From Gammaproteobacteria bacterium (GTDB taxonomy: Bacteria; Pseudomonadota; Gammaproteobacteria; Pseudomonadales; Pseudohongiellaceae), in contig BPDI01000017.1 in assembly GCA_019654215.1 (NCBI GenBank), positions 1 to 56,226 on the forward strand: a stretch of 56,226 bases of DNA. The letters run 5' to 3'. The translations under genes and the position numbers were made by a program. Below the pieces are notes generated by a model. The model saw nothing but the letters and a program-made list of their open reading frames with translations. It searched no databases and was not told where the DNA came from. Positions 46,377 through 56,211 of the stretch are shown here, in pieces; position 1 is the first letter of the stretch; each line of letters opens with the position of its first letter.

Positions 46377-47924
46377 CTATGAAGGTGGGGAGTTCCATCC
46401 GCCACCGCCTGGACTCTTAATAGTCAGTCGATCGCCTGGTTTTACCTCCAACGTGCATTTCCCTGGTAGCTCTTCGCCATTCAGCAGATTTTGACCTTTA
46501 GCGCCAGGTTCCGCTCCATGTAATCCCCAGGGACAGAATTGCCGTCGCTCACTTAAGATGCTCAGATGTGTACGCTCGAGAAATTCATATTCCCTGACTA
46601 TCCCATCACCTCCTTTATGTTCGCCATGACCGCCAGATTTGCCGCGCACGGCATAACTGCGCACCCGCAAGGGGTAATGCATTTCCAAACTCTCAACTGG
46701 CGTGTTCAAAGTATTGGTCATGTGTGTGTGCACACTATCCAAACCTGGATAATGAGGTCCTGCGCCCATGCCGCCAGCTACCGTCTCGTAATAATCCCAG
46801 CGAGTTTCATTTTCATCATCTATATAGCCCATGGCGACATTGTTCATAGTGCCCTGACTGGCAGCCGCAATATTTTTCGGCATTGACTGAGCCAGTGCGC
46901 CAAAAACTAAATCAACTAGACGGCTGGAGGTTTCAACATTTCCAGCTGCAACTGCCGCTGGTCTTTCCGCATTAACAATGGAACCAGGGTCTGTTTTAAT
47001 TTTAATTCTTCGGAATAAGCCTTCGCAGGCGGGAGCATCTGCTGGCATTAAACAACGAAAACAATAATAGCCAGCAGCGGCAACTACAGATTCAGGGCAG
47101 TTCAAATTGCCGGCTACCATTCGCGAAGATCCTGTTAGATCCAATTCCACTTCATGCTCGTGAATAATTAAATCAATCGCCAATAATATTTTGTTCGTCC
47201 CCCAACCATCATCATCGAGATAGTCTTCAAAATAATACCGACCCGGATTAAGCTTCTTAATTGTGCTGGCAGCTATACGGTCTGCATAGTCATTTAACTG
47301 GAGCATTGCGGATTGATAGGTAACACTATCCATTTTCTCCACCAGTTGCTGTAAGCGTAAAACACCGACCTGATTCGCCCCGGCCTGGGCTGCGAAATCT
47401 CCGGTAAGCTCATCATCAACAACACCTGGTAAGTGCATAGCTTCTTGTTGCAGTTTCCCATTACGCAACAACCAAGTAGGCGGAATTATGATGCCCTCTT
47501 CTTCCAGGGTGGAAGAGATGGGCATGGAGCCAGGAGTCTCACATCCAATATTGGCATGATGTGCACGGTTCGCTACATATCCAATAATTTCATTTTCGAC
47601 AAATACTGGAGAAATTAGCGTAACGTCAGGCAAGTGTGTGCCGCCAAGAAAAGGGTCATTCAAAACAAGCATATCACCCACCTGCCAATCCAACTCCCGT
47701 ACTACATCTGCCATAGCAAAAGCCATGCTACCCAGATGTACCGGCATATGATCTGCTTGGGCAAATAGTTCACCATTTGCCCCAAATAATGCACAGGAAA
47801 AATCCAATCGGTCTTTGATGTTTGGCGAAAACGCAGCCCGCCGAAGGACCAAACCCATCTCATCGCAGATCGCAGCCACCCTGCTGGAAAAAAGGTTCAA
47901 CCGTATTGAATTCATCTCGCTCAT
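46377..47924 (-). CDS. hyuB: Hydantoinase B / oxoprolinase family protein
   Basis: 515-residue HyuB-type subunit. 'FSSRVAAICDEMGLVLRRAAFSPNIKDRLDFSCALF' (in parts), 'QADHMPVHLGSMAFAM', 'LNDPFLGGTHLPDVTLISPVF', 'NRAHHANIGCETPGSMP', and C-terminal 'KSPGGGGWNSP', all HyuB signatures. HyuB normally pairs with HyuA in ATP-dependent opening of 5-oxoproline or hydantoins; no hyuA lies in the window. Length and motifs look complete and the frame is intact. Substrate unknown. Confidence 0.9.
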   Translation of the reverse strand: MSEMNSIRLNLFSSRVAAICDEMGLVLRRAAFSPNIKDRLDFSCALFGANGELFAQADHMPVHLGSMAFAMADVVRELDWQVGDMLVLNDPFLGGTHLPDVTLISPVFVENEIIGYVANRAHHANIGCETPGSMPISSTLEEEGIIIPPTWLLRNGKLQQEAMHLPGVVDDELTGDFAAQAGANQVGVLRLQQLVEKMDSVTYQSAMLQLNDYADRIAASTIKKLNPGRYYFEDYLDDDGWGTNKILLAIDLIIHEHEVELDLTGSSRMVAGNLNCPESVVAAAGYYCFRCLMPADAPACEGLFRRIKIKTDPGSIVNAERPAAVAAGNVETSSRLVDLVFGALAQSMPKNIAAASQGTMNNVAMGYIDDENETRWDYYETVAGGMGAGPHYPGLDSVHTHMTNTLNTPVESLEMHYPLRVRSYAVRGKSGGHGEHKGGDGIVREYEFLERTHLSILSERRQFCPWGLHGAEPGAKGQNLLNGEELPGKCTLEVKPGDRLTIKSPGGGGWNSPPS

Positions 47925-47962
47925 AGATGGCTCAGACTAGCGAAAAGAGCCCCTGATGACAA

Positions 47963-47991
47963 TTGATCAAGGGGTTAGAACTAGCTAGAAT
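47963..47991 (+). promoter_or_regulatory. Candidate sigma-70 promoter for argF
   Basis: TTGATC, a 17-base spacer and TAGAAT, ending about 71 bases before the argF ATG. Good match in both hexamers and spacing. Lies just upstream of the hyuB start on the other strand. Confidence 0.55.
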
Positions 47992-48062
47992 AGCGCCTCT
48001 TCTGGGTAGCGCAAGCTGCCCTTTTTATTTTCGATCGAATCAAGCTAAACCCTGGAACCGCG

Positions 48063-48956
48063 ATGAGTGTTAAACATTTTTTAACGCTGTTGGATTTTCC
48101 TCCCTCCGATGTATTAGCCGTCGTTGATCGCGCCAGTGCCTTGAAAAAAAATCCTGGAGATACAAACAGCCAGGCACGGAAGACTCTAGGATTAATTTTC
48201 GAAAAAGCATCGACCCGCACCAGAGTTGCCTTTGAAGTCGCGATTACACAAATGGGAGGATCTTCATTATTCTTAACCACTGATGATTCCCAAATAGGCC
48301 GAGGCGAACCTATTGCCGATACCGCCAGGGTTTTGTCACGCCTGGTAGATTGTCTAGCTATTCGCACTTTTTCTCATAGCACTCTCGAACAATTTGCAGA
48401 GTATTCCCAGGTACCGGTGATCAATGCATTGAGTGATGACTTTCATCCCTGTCAGTTATTGGCGGATATGCAAACTTTTATTGAGCATCGGGGTAGTATT
48501 GTGGGTAAGCGCGTGGCCTGGGTGGGAGACGGTAATAACATGTGCCAGTCTTATATCAATGCAGCTAAGGTTTTTGATTTTGAATTACATATTGCTACCC
48601 CAACTGGCTTCGAACCGAAAACTGATCTAGTTGCTGCCAATAGTGATCGAGTGACGCTAACAAAGGATCCTAAGGAGGCCGTAGCGAATGTTGATCTGGT
48701 TGTAACTGATGTCTGGACTTCGATGGGTCAAGAGGGCGCACAAGCGGAACGGGTTAAAGCTTTTGCAGATTTCGAAGTAACAAAAGAGCTCATGGCGATT
48801 GCCAATAGCGATGCTTTATTTATGCACTGCCTTCCAGCCCACCGTGGCGAAGAAGTCAGCACAGCAGTTCTCGATGCACCGGACTCCATAGTTTGGGAAG
48901 AAGCCGAGAATCGCTTGCACACTCAGAAGGCCCTTCTGGAATATCTTCTTAACTAG
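48063..48956 (+). CDS. argF: Ornithine carbamoyltransferase
   Basis: Makes citrulline from ornithine and carbamoyl phosphate. 297 residues, typical for the short anabolic form. Carbamoyl-phosphate motif 'STRTR' (residues 50-54), 'DDFHPCQLLAD' near 125, 'VWTSMGQE' and 'MHCLPAHRGEEV' near the C-terminus (ornithine-binding Cys). Intact. Own promoter candidate upstream. Confidence 0.96.
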   Translation: MSVKHFLTLLDFPPSDVLAVVDRASALKKNPGDTNSQARKTLGLIFEKASTRTRVAFEVAITQMGGSSLFLTTDDSQIGRGEPIADTARVLSRLVDCLAIRTFSHSTLEQFAEYSQVPVINALSDDFHPCQLLADMQTFIEHRGSIVGKRVAWVGDGNNMCQSYINAAKVFDFELHIATPTGFEPKTDLVAANSDRVTLTKDPKEAVANVDLVVTDVWTSMGQEGAQAERVKAFADFEVTKELMAIANSDALFMHCLPAHRGEEVSTAVLDAPDSIVWEEAENRLHTQKALLEYLLN

Positions 48957-49007
48957 TTCTAAGCTAGCTTTTCTCCGATTATTAAGGGAAAATACGAAAA
49001 ATCGCAA

Positions 49008-49023
49008 CCACAACATATAGTGA
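49008..49023 (+). promoter_or_regulatory. NrdR-box-like site 1
   Basis: Matches the published NrdR consensus (acaCwAtATaTwGtgt) at 13 of 16 positions by eye. NrdR represses ribonucleotide reductase genes when dNTP/ATP is adequate. It lies about 690 bases before nrdA, 19 bases before a candidate promoter. Confidence 0.5.
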
Positions 49024-49243
49024 CAGCCAAGTGACGGTTTTTTGACTATTTTTGCTTCTCAAAATTACTAAAAAAAAGTTTGGTGGATTTTCGAACAAAA
49101 GATGGTCAGTTTGTGCCCCTCACACAAAAATGGAATTTTTACAGAACCTCAACAACCTATTCACATTTTCCCCACAGCAAACTCACGCAAAAATCACTTG
49201 CAAAGACCTCCTAACCCCATTATTTGTATTTGGGTTTTTAGCT

Positions 49244-49259
49244 TGTCTATATGTTGTAT
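49244..49259. promoter_or_regulatory. Weak NrdR-box-like site 2
   Basis: The reverse strand matches the NrdR consensus at about 11 of 16 positions and shares the 'ACAACATATAG' core with site 1. Could be chance in AT-rich DNA. Confidence 0.25.
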
Positions 49260-49476
49260 TGGTTGAGCGTAAATCAAGGGCTTCTTCTACTGAGTAAAAT
49301 CTTAAAAATAACTAAGTAAATCGAAACTTATGGATGCGCCGCGTTTTCAAACATCGATAATAAAAAAAAAAGTGCTCGATAAAGATACGGGTTTTTAGGC
49401 CATTTTTAGGATTATTTTGAGAGATTCCACTTGTTCATGGCCCTGTCCAAAAAATAATTAAAGTCCAGCCGCAAAA

Positions 49477-49492
49477 AAACAATATATAGTAT
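49477..49492 (+). promoter_or_regulatory. NrdR-box-like site 3
   Basis: Matches the NrdR consensus at 14 of 16 positions, the best in the window, 206 bases before the nrdA ATG. A TATAGT -10-like hexamer lies within it, so NrdR binding would block the promoter. The usual partner box about 31 bases away was not found. Confidence 0.55.
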
Positions 49493-49697
49493 ATGGCTTT
49501 AACGCTGCCTGGCAGCCGGATGTGAAATCCGAAAGAGTCGATTTCGCTGAAGGTATTAGCCAGAGGGGGATTATCTCACTGGGAAAAACACAATCAGCGT
49601 CATCTTTTTCCAAATGCGCAGGGTAATTAGTTGCCTTCACAACCGGAAAAAAAAACAAACAAGAACACGAAAGTAGTAATGAAATTCGGAGTAATAA

Positions 49698-52558
49698 ATG
49701 CAGACTGAAGTACAACCAGCAGGTGACTCTCCTCTCCGAACACGCCAAGTAATGATGAATCAATTTCAGTAGCCTCAACCGCACCGGGGCAATTACGAGT
49801 TATTAAGCGTAATGGGCGTAGTAGCGTACGATGGTTCCAAAATTTCTGTTGCCATTACGAAAGCTATCTCGCAGTAGAAGGCGGTAATGCTGCAGCCTCT
49901 TCTAGAATCCATGAGTCAGTAGCTCAACTAGCAAGACAAATAACCGATATTTTCCACAGGCGTATGCCTTCCGGTGGCACTATCCACATCGAAGACATTC
50001 AAGACCAGGTGGAACTGGCTTTAATGCGGACCGGAGAGCACAAGATCGCTCGTAGCTATGTTATTTATCGCGCCGAGCATGCCCGGTTGAGAGAACAGCA
50101 GCGAGAGGCACAACAACCCAAGCATCCTGAAATTACTGTTACCTTCGAAGATGGTAGTCAGGGGCCATTAGATACAGAACGTTTGCGAACAATTATCAGC
50201 GAAGCCTGTGAAGGATTATCCGATGTCTCCGCCGAAACCATTTACGGCGAAACCCTGAAGAATTTATATCCAGGCGTAAAGATGGAAGACGTGCGCACCT
50301 CACTGGTAATGACGGCACGCACCATGGTGGAAAAGGATCCGAATTATTCCTACGTTACCGCCCGTTTGTTAATGGATACCTTGCGCTCGGAAGCATTAAG
50401 TTTCCTCGGCATAACCGATGCTGCAACACAATCGGAGATGCACTATCGCTATGCAGCGACACTGAAACCTTATATTGAAAAAGGTGTGGAACTTGGATTG
50501 TTATCGGAACATTTGCTCGAATTCGATCTAGCTGTATTAGGCGAAGCACTGAAAGCAGAACGAGACCAGCAATTCACCTATTTAGGATTGCAAACCTTAT
50601 ACGATCGTTACTTTATTCACAGCGAAGGCATTCGCTTTGAATTACCTCAGGTTTTCTTCATGCGGGTTGCCATGGGCTTAGCTTCAAACGAAGAGAATCG
50701 TGAGCAACGGGCAATAGAGTTCTATAACTTAATCTCCAGTTTCGATTATATGGTCTCAACACCACAATTGTTCAACTCCGGCACCCTTAGACCACAACTC
50801 TCTTCCTGTTTCTTAACTACTGTGCCGGATGATCTACACGGTATTTACTCCGCAATTCGCGATAACGCCATGCTCTCCAAGTGGGCAGGTGGTCTCGGTA
50901 ACGACTGGACACCGGTAAGAGCGCTGGGTGCACACATCAAAGGTACCAATGGTAAGTCTCAGGGAGTCGTCCCTTTCCTTAAGGTAGTTAATGACACTGC
51001 AGTTGCTGTGAATCAAGGCGGTAAACGTAAAGGCGCCGTGTGTTCCTATTTAGAAACCTGGCATCTCGACATCGAAGAGTTTCTTGAGCTACGCAAGAAT
51101 ACTGGTGATGACCGTCGTCGCGCCCACGACATGAATACAGCGAACTGGATCCCTGATTTATTCATGAAGCGTGTCTTCAATGATCAGGATTGGACTCTAT
51201 TTTCACCTAACAATGTGCCAGACCTACATGAAAAGCATGGTAAGGAATTCGAAGTCGCTTATAAAGAATATGAACGTCAAGCCATGACCGGTGAGATTGA
51301 AGTCTATAAAACCATTAAGGCATCAGATCTGTGGCGCAAGATGATTTCAATGCTGTTCGAAACTGGACATCCATGGATTACGTTCAAGGACACTTGCAAT
51401 GTCCGTTCGCCACAACAACACGTTGGAACCATTCATTCCAGCAATCTTTGTACAGAGATAACTCTTAACACCAGCCAGGACGAAATCGCAGTGTGTAACC
51501 TAGGTTCGATAAACCTGGTTAATCATGTCGATGAAAATGGTCTTGATCAGGAAAAACTAAAGAAGACCACCACTACCGCTATACGCATGTTGGATAACGT
51601 TATCGATATTAACTACTACTCAGTACCGCAAGCAGAAAATTCGAATCTGAAACATCGCCCAGTTGGTATGGGTGTTATGGGATTCCAGGATGCGCTTTAC
51701 ACACTACGCATTCCTTATTCCTCCGAACAAGCCGTGGAATTTGCCGACGTTTCCATGGAAATGATCAGCTATTACGCCATCAATGCTTCAACTGAGTTAG
51801 CAGAAGAACGTGGTCGTTATGAAACCTACGACGGCTCACTCTGGGATCAGGGCATCTTGCCTATCGATTCGCTGCAAAAGCTTGCCGAATCTCGCGGCGA
51901 AGACTATATCGATGTAAACATGGAACAACGTTTGAATTGGGATGCTTTGAGAGACCGAATTAAACAAACTGGTATGCGCAACTCCAATGTGATGGCCATC
52001 GCACCAACCGCCACCATTGCCAATATCAGTGGTATTTCGCAATCCATAGAACCGACTTACCAAAATCTTTATGTGAAGTCGAACCTGTCTGGTGAATTCA
52101 CTGTAGTTAATCCTTACCTAGTCAACGACCTGAAGAAACTCAGCCTATGGGATGGAGTAATGGTTAATGATCTTAAGTACTACGAAGGAAGCGTACAGAA
52201 AATAGATCGCATACCGCAAGAGCTAAAGCAAATCTACGCCACCGCGTTTGAAGTAGAACCGCGATGGTTAGTAGATGCAGCAAGTCGTCGTCAGAAGTGG
52301 ATCGATCAGGCCCAGTCATTGAATCTTTACGTTGCAGGTGCCAGTGGTAAGAAGCTGGATATCACCTACCGCATGGCTTGGTTGCGTGGACTAAAAACCA
52401 CTTATTACCTACGAGCACTGGCTGCCACCACCACAGAGAAGTCAACTATTTCCGATACCAGCTTGAACAAGGTTTCAACTGAGCCGACTGATCCAGGTCC
52501 GGCTACCGTACCAGCGGCTTGCTCGCTGGATGATCCCGACTGCGAAGCTTGTCAGTGA
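49698..52558 (+). CDS. nrdA: Ribonucleotide reductase class Ia alpha subunit (frameshift near N-terminus)
   Basis: Reduces NDPs to dNDPs. The ATG at 49698 (GGAG seven bases upstream) opens 'MQTEVQPAGDSPLR', which matches Pseudomonas NrdA starts; two or three indels between 49770 and 49880 then shift through 'RVIKRNGRSSVR' and 'SKISVAITKAYLAVEGG' (parts) into the long frame from 49964. Two ATP-cone domains: one at the N-terminus, one around 'ERLRTIISEACEGL'. Catalytic Cys in 'SSCFLTT', 'NLCTEI' and 'VCNLGSINL'; C-terminal redox pair 'CSLDDPDCEAC'. About 950 residues, as in Pseudomonas. nrdB follows after 80 bases. Confidence 0.96.
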
Positions 52559-52638
52559 GAAAAATTAAAAATAGAGAAAACTGTTAGTTAGAACTTAATT
52601 ATTTAAAACAGAATAAAACTGAGATTCGAGGTGTAACT

Positions 52639-53928
52639 ATGTTGTCATGGGATGATTTCAATCAGGAAGAAGTGCCAGCTCCTGTTTCCAAACCCAAAAT
52701 AGAACAACTACCAACCGTGAATGAAGCGGTACAGAAAGTTATCCAACCAGCTGCTGAAGCCAAACCTGCTCCTGCAAACGCAGAATCCGCTGATGGATCG
52801 AATCTTGATTCATCAGCGGAACAATCTAATGCCAACGCATTGCAACAAGCGATCAATGATCTGCAATCCCTGGATGTTTCTGCTGGTTTAGAAGAACTTG
52901 AAGGCACCGCTAATCGTGTCGCAGTCGATGACAAGCGCATGATTAATTGCCGAGCTGACCTTAATCAGCTGGTTCCTTTTAAATATGATTGGGCCTGGCA
53001 AAAATACCTGGATGGTTGTGCCAATCATTGGATGCCGCAGGAAGTTAATATGAACGCAGACATTGCGTTATGGAAAAATCCTAATGGCCTAACCGATGAT
53101 GAGCGTCTAATTGTAAAACGCAATCTAGGCTTCTTTTCTACCGCGGATTCCCTCGTAGCAAATAATCTGGCGTTAGCAATCTATCGACTAATTACTAATC
53201 CAGAATGCCGCCAGTACATCTTGAGGCAGGCCTTTGAAGAAGCAATTCATACCCATGCTTATCAGTACTGCATCGAATCACTCGCCATGGACGAAAGCGA
53301 GATATTCAACATGTATCACGAGATTCCTTCGGTCGCGAAGAAAGCGTCCTGGGGCCTTAAATATACTCAGTCTCTAAGTGATCCGAATTTCAATACCGGC
53401 ACCATCGAAACAGATCAAGAGTTACTAAAAAATCTAATCGCATTCTATTGCTGTCTGGAAGGTATCTTCTTTTATTGCGGATTCACTCAAATCCTTTCTA
53501 TGGGAAGACGCAACAAGATGACTGGTACTTCAGAACAATTCCAGTACATCCTGCGTGACGAATCTATGCACTTGAATTTCGGCATCGACATGATCAATCA
53601 GATCAAGCTGGAGAATCCACAGATTTGGAACGACGAAATGAGAGAGCAAGCCACACAGATGATCCTGCAGGCTACTCAATTGGAGATCGAATACGCGCGC
53701 GACACAATGCCTCGTGGCGTATTAGGCATGAACGCAGCGATGATGGAAGAGTATTTGCAGTTCATTGCAAATCGTCGACTTGTACAGATCGGATTACCAG
53801 AACAATTCACCGGGGTATCCAACCCATTCCCATGGATGTCTGAAATTATGGATCTGCGTAAAGAGAAAAACTTCTTTGAAACACGCGTTATCGAATATCA
53901 AACCGGCGGCGCCCTCACCTGGGAATAA
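52639..53928 (+). CDS. nrdB: Ribonucleotide reductase class Ia beta subunit
   Basis: Di-iron/tyrosyl-radical subunit that makes the radical for NrdA. 429 residues, intact. An N-terminal Ala/Gln-rich linker of about 90 residues, then '[20 protein letters not shown]', '[12 protein letters not shown]', '[19 protein letters not shown]' (Glu, His and Tyr of the cofactor site), '[12 protein letters not shown]', and '[14 protein letters not shown]' with Glu and His ligands. C-terminal '[14 protein letters not shown]' is the tail that binds NrdA. AGGTG precedes the ATG. Confidence 0.97.
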   Translation: MLSWDDFNQEEVPAPVSKPKIEQLPTVNEAVQKVIQPAAEAKPAPANAESADGSNLDSSAEQSNANALQQAINDLQSLDVSAGLEELEGTANRVAVDDKRMINCRADLNQLVPFKYDWAWQKYLDGCANHWMPQEVNMNADIALWKNPNGLTDDERLIVKRNLGFFSTADSLVANNLALAIYRLITNPECRQYILRQAFEEAIHTHAYQYCIESLAMDESEIFNMYHEIPSVAKKASWGLKYTQSLSDPNFNTGTIETDQELLKNLIAFYCCLEGIFFYCGFTQILSMGRRNKMTGTSEQFQYILRDESMHLNFGIDMINQIKLENPQIWNDEMREQATQMILQATQLEIEYARDTMPRGVLGMNAAMMEEYLQFIANRRLVQIGLPEQFTGVSNPFPWMSEIMDLRKEKNFFETRVIEYQTGGALTWE

Positions 53929-53977
53929 AGTAACACGGCAAGGTATAGACAAATAGTAGTAGAGCGGGGATTTTTTA

Positions 53978-54334
53978 ATGAGCGAAGAAAAGCAGCTTAA
54001 AACACAATTCGATAACGATCCTGAGCGGACGTTGATTACGCTCGAACAATTGAGTCAAACCATTGAGGTGATGACTAGTGTCGTAAATCGACTTCGTCAG
54101 CATCTCAGTGAACAGTTAAATGCCCAGATCGAAGCACAACAGCAGACAAATGTTAATCAGGGAAAAAATCAGATGGAAGCCAAGCAACCAGGTTCATCCG
54201 AGAATAAACAGGAAGCTGTTTCTAAACAAAAAAAAGAGCGAGAAAGCTTCGTTGTTGAAATTCGCCAACAGGAGAATGATCCAGTTCGGAAAAAAACACT
54301 AAGACCTGCACTAATTGCGCAGCCAGTGCTGTAG
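53978..54334 (+). CDS. Hypothetical protein, coiled-coil and low complexity
   Basis: 118 residues, not recognised. A predicted coiled coil at about 18-50 ('LEQLSQTIEVMTSVVNRL'), a Gln/Lys-rich linker and a basic C-terminus. GGGGA lies upstream of the ATG. It lies 50 bases after nrdB and ends just before a strong terminator, so it is probably the last gene of the nrdAB transcript. No membrane segment or signal peptide. Confidence 0.7.
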   Translation: MSEEKQLKTQFDNDPERTLITLEQLSQTIEVMTSVVNRLRQHLSEQLNAQIEAQQQTNVNQGKNQMEAKQPGSSENKQEAVSKQKKERESFVVEIRQQENDPVRKKTLRPALIAQPVL

Positions 54335-54363
54335 CGGGGCCTTGCATTAGCATCATTTTCGGT

Positions 54364-54400
54364 ATGCCGTTGTCGCTTAGGGCGCAACGGCATTTTTTTC
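54364..54400 (+). terminator. Rho-independent terminator after nrdAB operon
   Basis: Nine-bp GC-containing stem (54364-54372 with 54385-54393), 12-base loop, followed by seven T. Thirty bases past the stop of the preceding gene. Confidence 0.85.
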
Positions 54401-54423
54401 GCCCTATGAAAAGGACTTTGTAA

Positions 54424-55001
54424 ATGACAATTAAAGTAGGAGCAATAGTACTTGCAGCCGGATTCAGCAATCGTTTCGGCAGCCTGAAACTCTGCGCGGA
54501 GCTCAATAATGGATCTACAGTATTTGAACAAACCTTGCAAAGAATCCGTGCATCGGTACCCGAATATAAAGTGATAACAAGGCCAGAGATTGCTCATCAA
54601 TTGAACTCAGTTGAGACAGAGTTAAATATTTTCCACGATGCTGAAAAAGGCATGGGGTCAACAATTGCGTTCAGTATTGGTCTCATCGACGATTGGGACG
54701 CGTGTTTAATTTGCCTCGCTGATATGCCCTTTATTCAAGAAGATACCTATCGCAGGCTTGCTCAGAGCTCACTAGTGAAAACATTGTTTCCCCTTTCTAT
54801 GAGCAACAAGTAGGCAATCCAATGGGATTCGGCAGAAAGTTTTTCCCCGAACTTACCCAACTGAGCGGAGACTCTGGTGGCAAGCCAATTGTGCAGGCCC
54901 ACAAAGCGTCCATCGTCCGAGTGCGCATCGAGGAGCCTACCATTCTCTATGACATAGATACTCCACAAGACCTGGATAGATTTCAGATGCTTTCAAGTTA
55001 G
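54424..55001 (+). CDS. MobA/MocA-like nucleotidyltransferase (one frameshift)
   Basis: NTP-transferase fold. 'VGAIVLAAGFSNRFGSLKL' at the N-terminus (nucleotide-binding Gly loop and Lys) and 'LICLADMPFIQEDTYRRL' (metal Asp in 'ADMPF') place it with MocA (CTP:molybdopterin cytidylyltransferase) and MobA. The frame breaks near 54780; the next frame reads 'YEQQVGNPMGFGRKFFPEL', 'LSGDSGGKPIV' and 'DIDTPQDLDRF', the expected C-terminal motifs. Joined length about 192. Likely cofactor maturation for a xanthine-dehydrogenase-type enzyme, in line with moaA/moaB elsewhere; the substrate nucleotide is not certain. AAGGA before the ATG. Confidence 0.8.
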
Positions 55002-55077
55002 ATCGCAAATCTGCCATCAGCATTGCAGACAGCAAGCTAATAGCCATAAAATCGATGACTATCAGGTGGGAGCGCTA

Positions 55078-55372
55078 TGGCTGTTAAGAAGATCAAAAAC
55101 GAACCAGAACTTCTTAAAGGGAAAGGCGATTAGAATCGGCGCACGATATTTTGAAGCCAGAGGGGCCGGGAAATTCGAAGCTACTGACCACGTCGATACA
55201 AAAGGTAAGGGCAATCTATCTCTTGTTAGTAAAAGACAAAGTCATCCAACCATTAGCGAGCAAAGACGAAAATGTACGTAATATGCGACACAAACTTGCC
55301 ATTTGGATTTCTAAAAACTTCCCGGGTTTGACCATTATTTTTGCAGTGATTTCGATCGTGACTAACCTCTAA
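55078..55372 (+). CDS. Unrecognised small gene, probably frameshifted
   Basis: An ATG at 55078 opens 'MAVKKIKNEPELLKGKGD' then stops. Other frames continue to a C-terminal hydrophobic stretch 'FPGLTIIFAVISIVTNL' ending at 55370-55372. If one or two indels are repaired the product is about 95 residues with a basic soluble head and one C-terminal membrane span. I do not recognise it. It could equally be non-coding. Lies between the nucleotidyltransferase and the cyclophilin. Confidence 0.3.
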
Positions 55373-55382
55373 TTAAGATTTA

Positions 55383-56211
55383 CGTCTTTTTCCTGGGTTT
55401 GATTCCCATTTCCCCAAAGGTTTATAGCGACGCCACCAGCGCCGAAGCTGCCATGGAAGATTCGACCAACCCTTTAGTACTTCTAAGTACGTCACCGGCG
55501 ATATTTATATTGAACTTCTGCCAAACGAAGCACCAAACAATGTAGAAAATTTCTTAGCTCTTGCTCATGGCGAGATTGAATTCAAAAACCCAAATTCCAA
55601 TACCCGCTTTCAACCGAGATATTTCGATGGCATGCAATTTCATCGAGTTGTTCCTGGTTTTGTAATTCAGGCTGGATCGCCTTTTTATAACCCCCCGGGA
55701 GCTCCGGATAATTTATTAAGAGATGAGATTAATGCTAATTCATTGGGACTCGATCGCCTGCCAGTTATGGATGAACAAGGAAATTTTAATCCCATTCTAA
55801 ATATCGGTAATCGAAATTTAGTTTCATGATGTGTTGTTAAAACCCTGTTCGATCGATTAAACATTGAAACCGAAACAAACATGCTGGAACGCCAATATGA
55901 AGTACTGGAAATATTGCAGGGATTAACAGTAAAAGAGGCATATGAGAATCAAGGGTATCGTTATCGCGAAGATACATCCACACGTGGGTTACTCGCGGTG
56001 TTGTTGCGCTTACTAATTTGGTCCGGATCAGAACGGCCCTGAATTTTTTATAGCCCTTCAAAACTCACCGTGGCTAAGCGGGAAGCACACTGTAATCGGT
56101 AGAGTAGTAGAAGGAATTGAAACAGCGGATGCTATTGGTACTAATGAGGTCGACCCTGTAAATCCATCCCAATTCGCCACACTTATTTATTCGCTTCGTC
56201 GCATAAACTAA
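55383..56211 (+). CDS. Cyclophilin-type peptidyl-prolyl isomerase (frameshifted)
   Basis: Second cyclophilin of the window. Read over frames: a hydrophobic leader 'IYVFFLGLIPISPKVYS' likely a signal peptide, 'GDIYIELLPNEAPNNVENFL' in parts, 'FDGMQFHRVVPGFVIQAG' (catalytic Arg), a long insert ('INANSLGLDRLP', 'NMLERQYEVLEILQG'), then 'GPEFFIALQNSPWLSGKHTVIGRVVEG' in parts and a stop at 56209-56211. The insert between the two core halves (about 80 residues) is longer than in PpiA. No clear start codon: the reading frame opens with ATT, so an indel probably hides an upstream ATG. Three or more shifts. Confidence 0.75.

Larger units (their letters stand above)
48957..49697. other. Long leader / control region of nrdAB
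   Basis: 740 bases, AT-rich, no certain gene. Three NrdR-like sites (separate entries). A candidate promoter TTGACT-17-TTACTA lies at 49042-49070. A small frame at 49052-49297 could encode an 81- or 55-residue peptide with one hydrophobic span ('LLTPLFVFGFLACLYVVLV') but has no RBS and is not called. One TTCCCCACA sequence resembles a DnaA box with two mismatches. Confidence 0.45.

Noticed and set aside
49160..49180. DnaA box in the nrdA leader
   Set aside because: TTCCCCACA has two mismatches to TTATCCACA and stands alone.
49052..49297. 81-codon frame with one hydrophobic span before nrdA
   Set aside because: No Shine-Dalgarno, overlaps candidate promoter and NrdR-like sites; kept only as a note in the leader entry.
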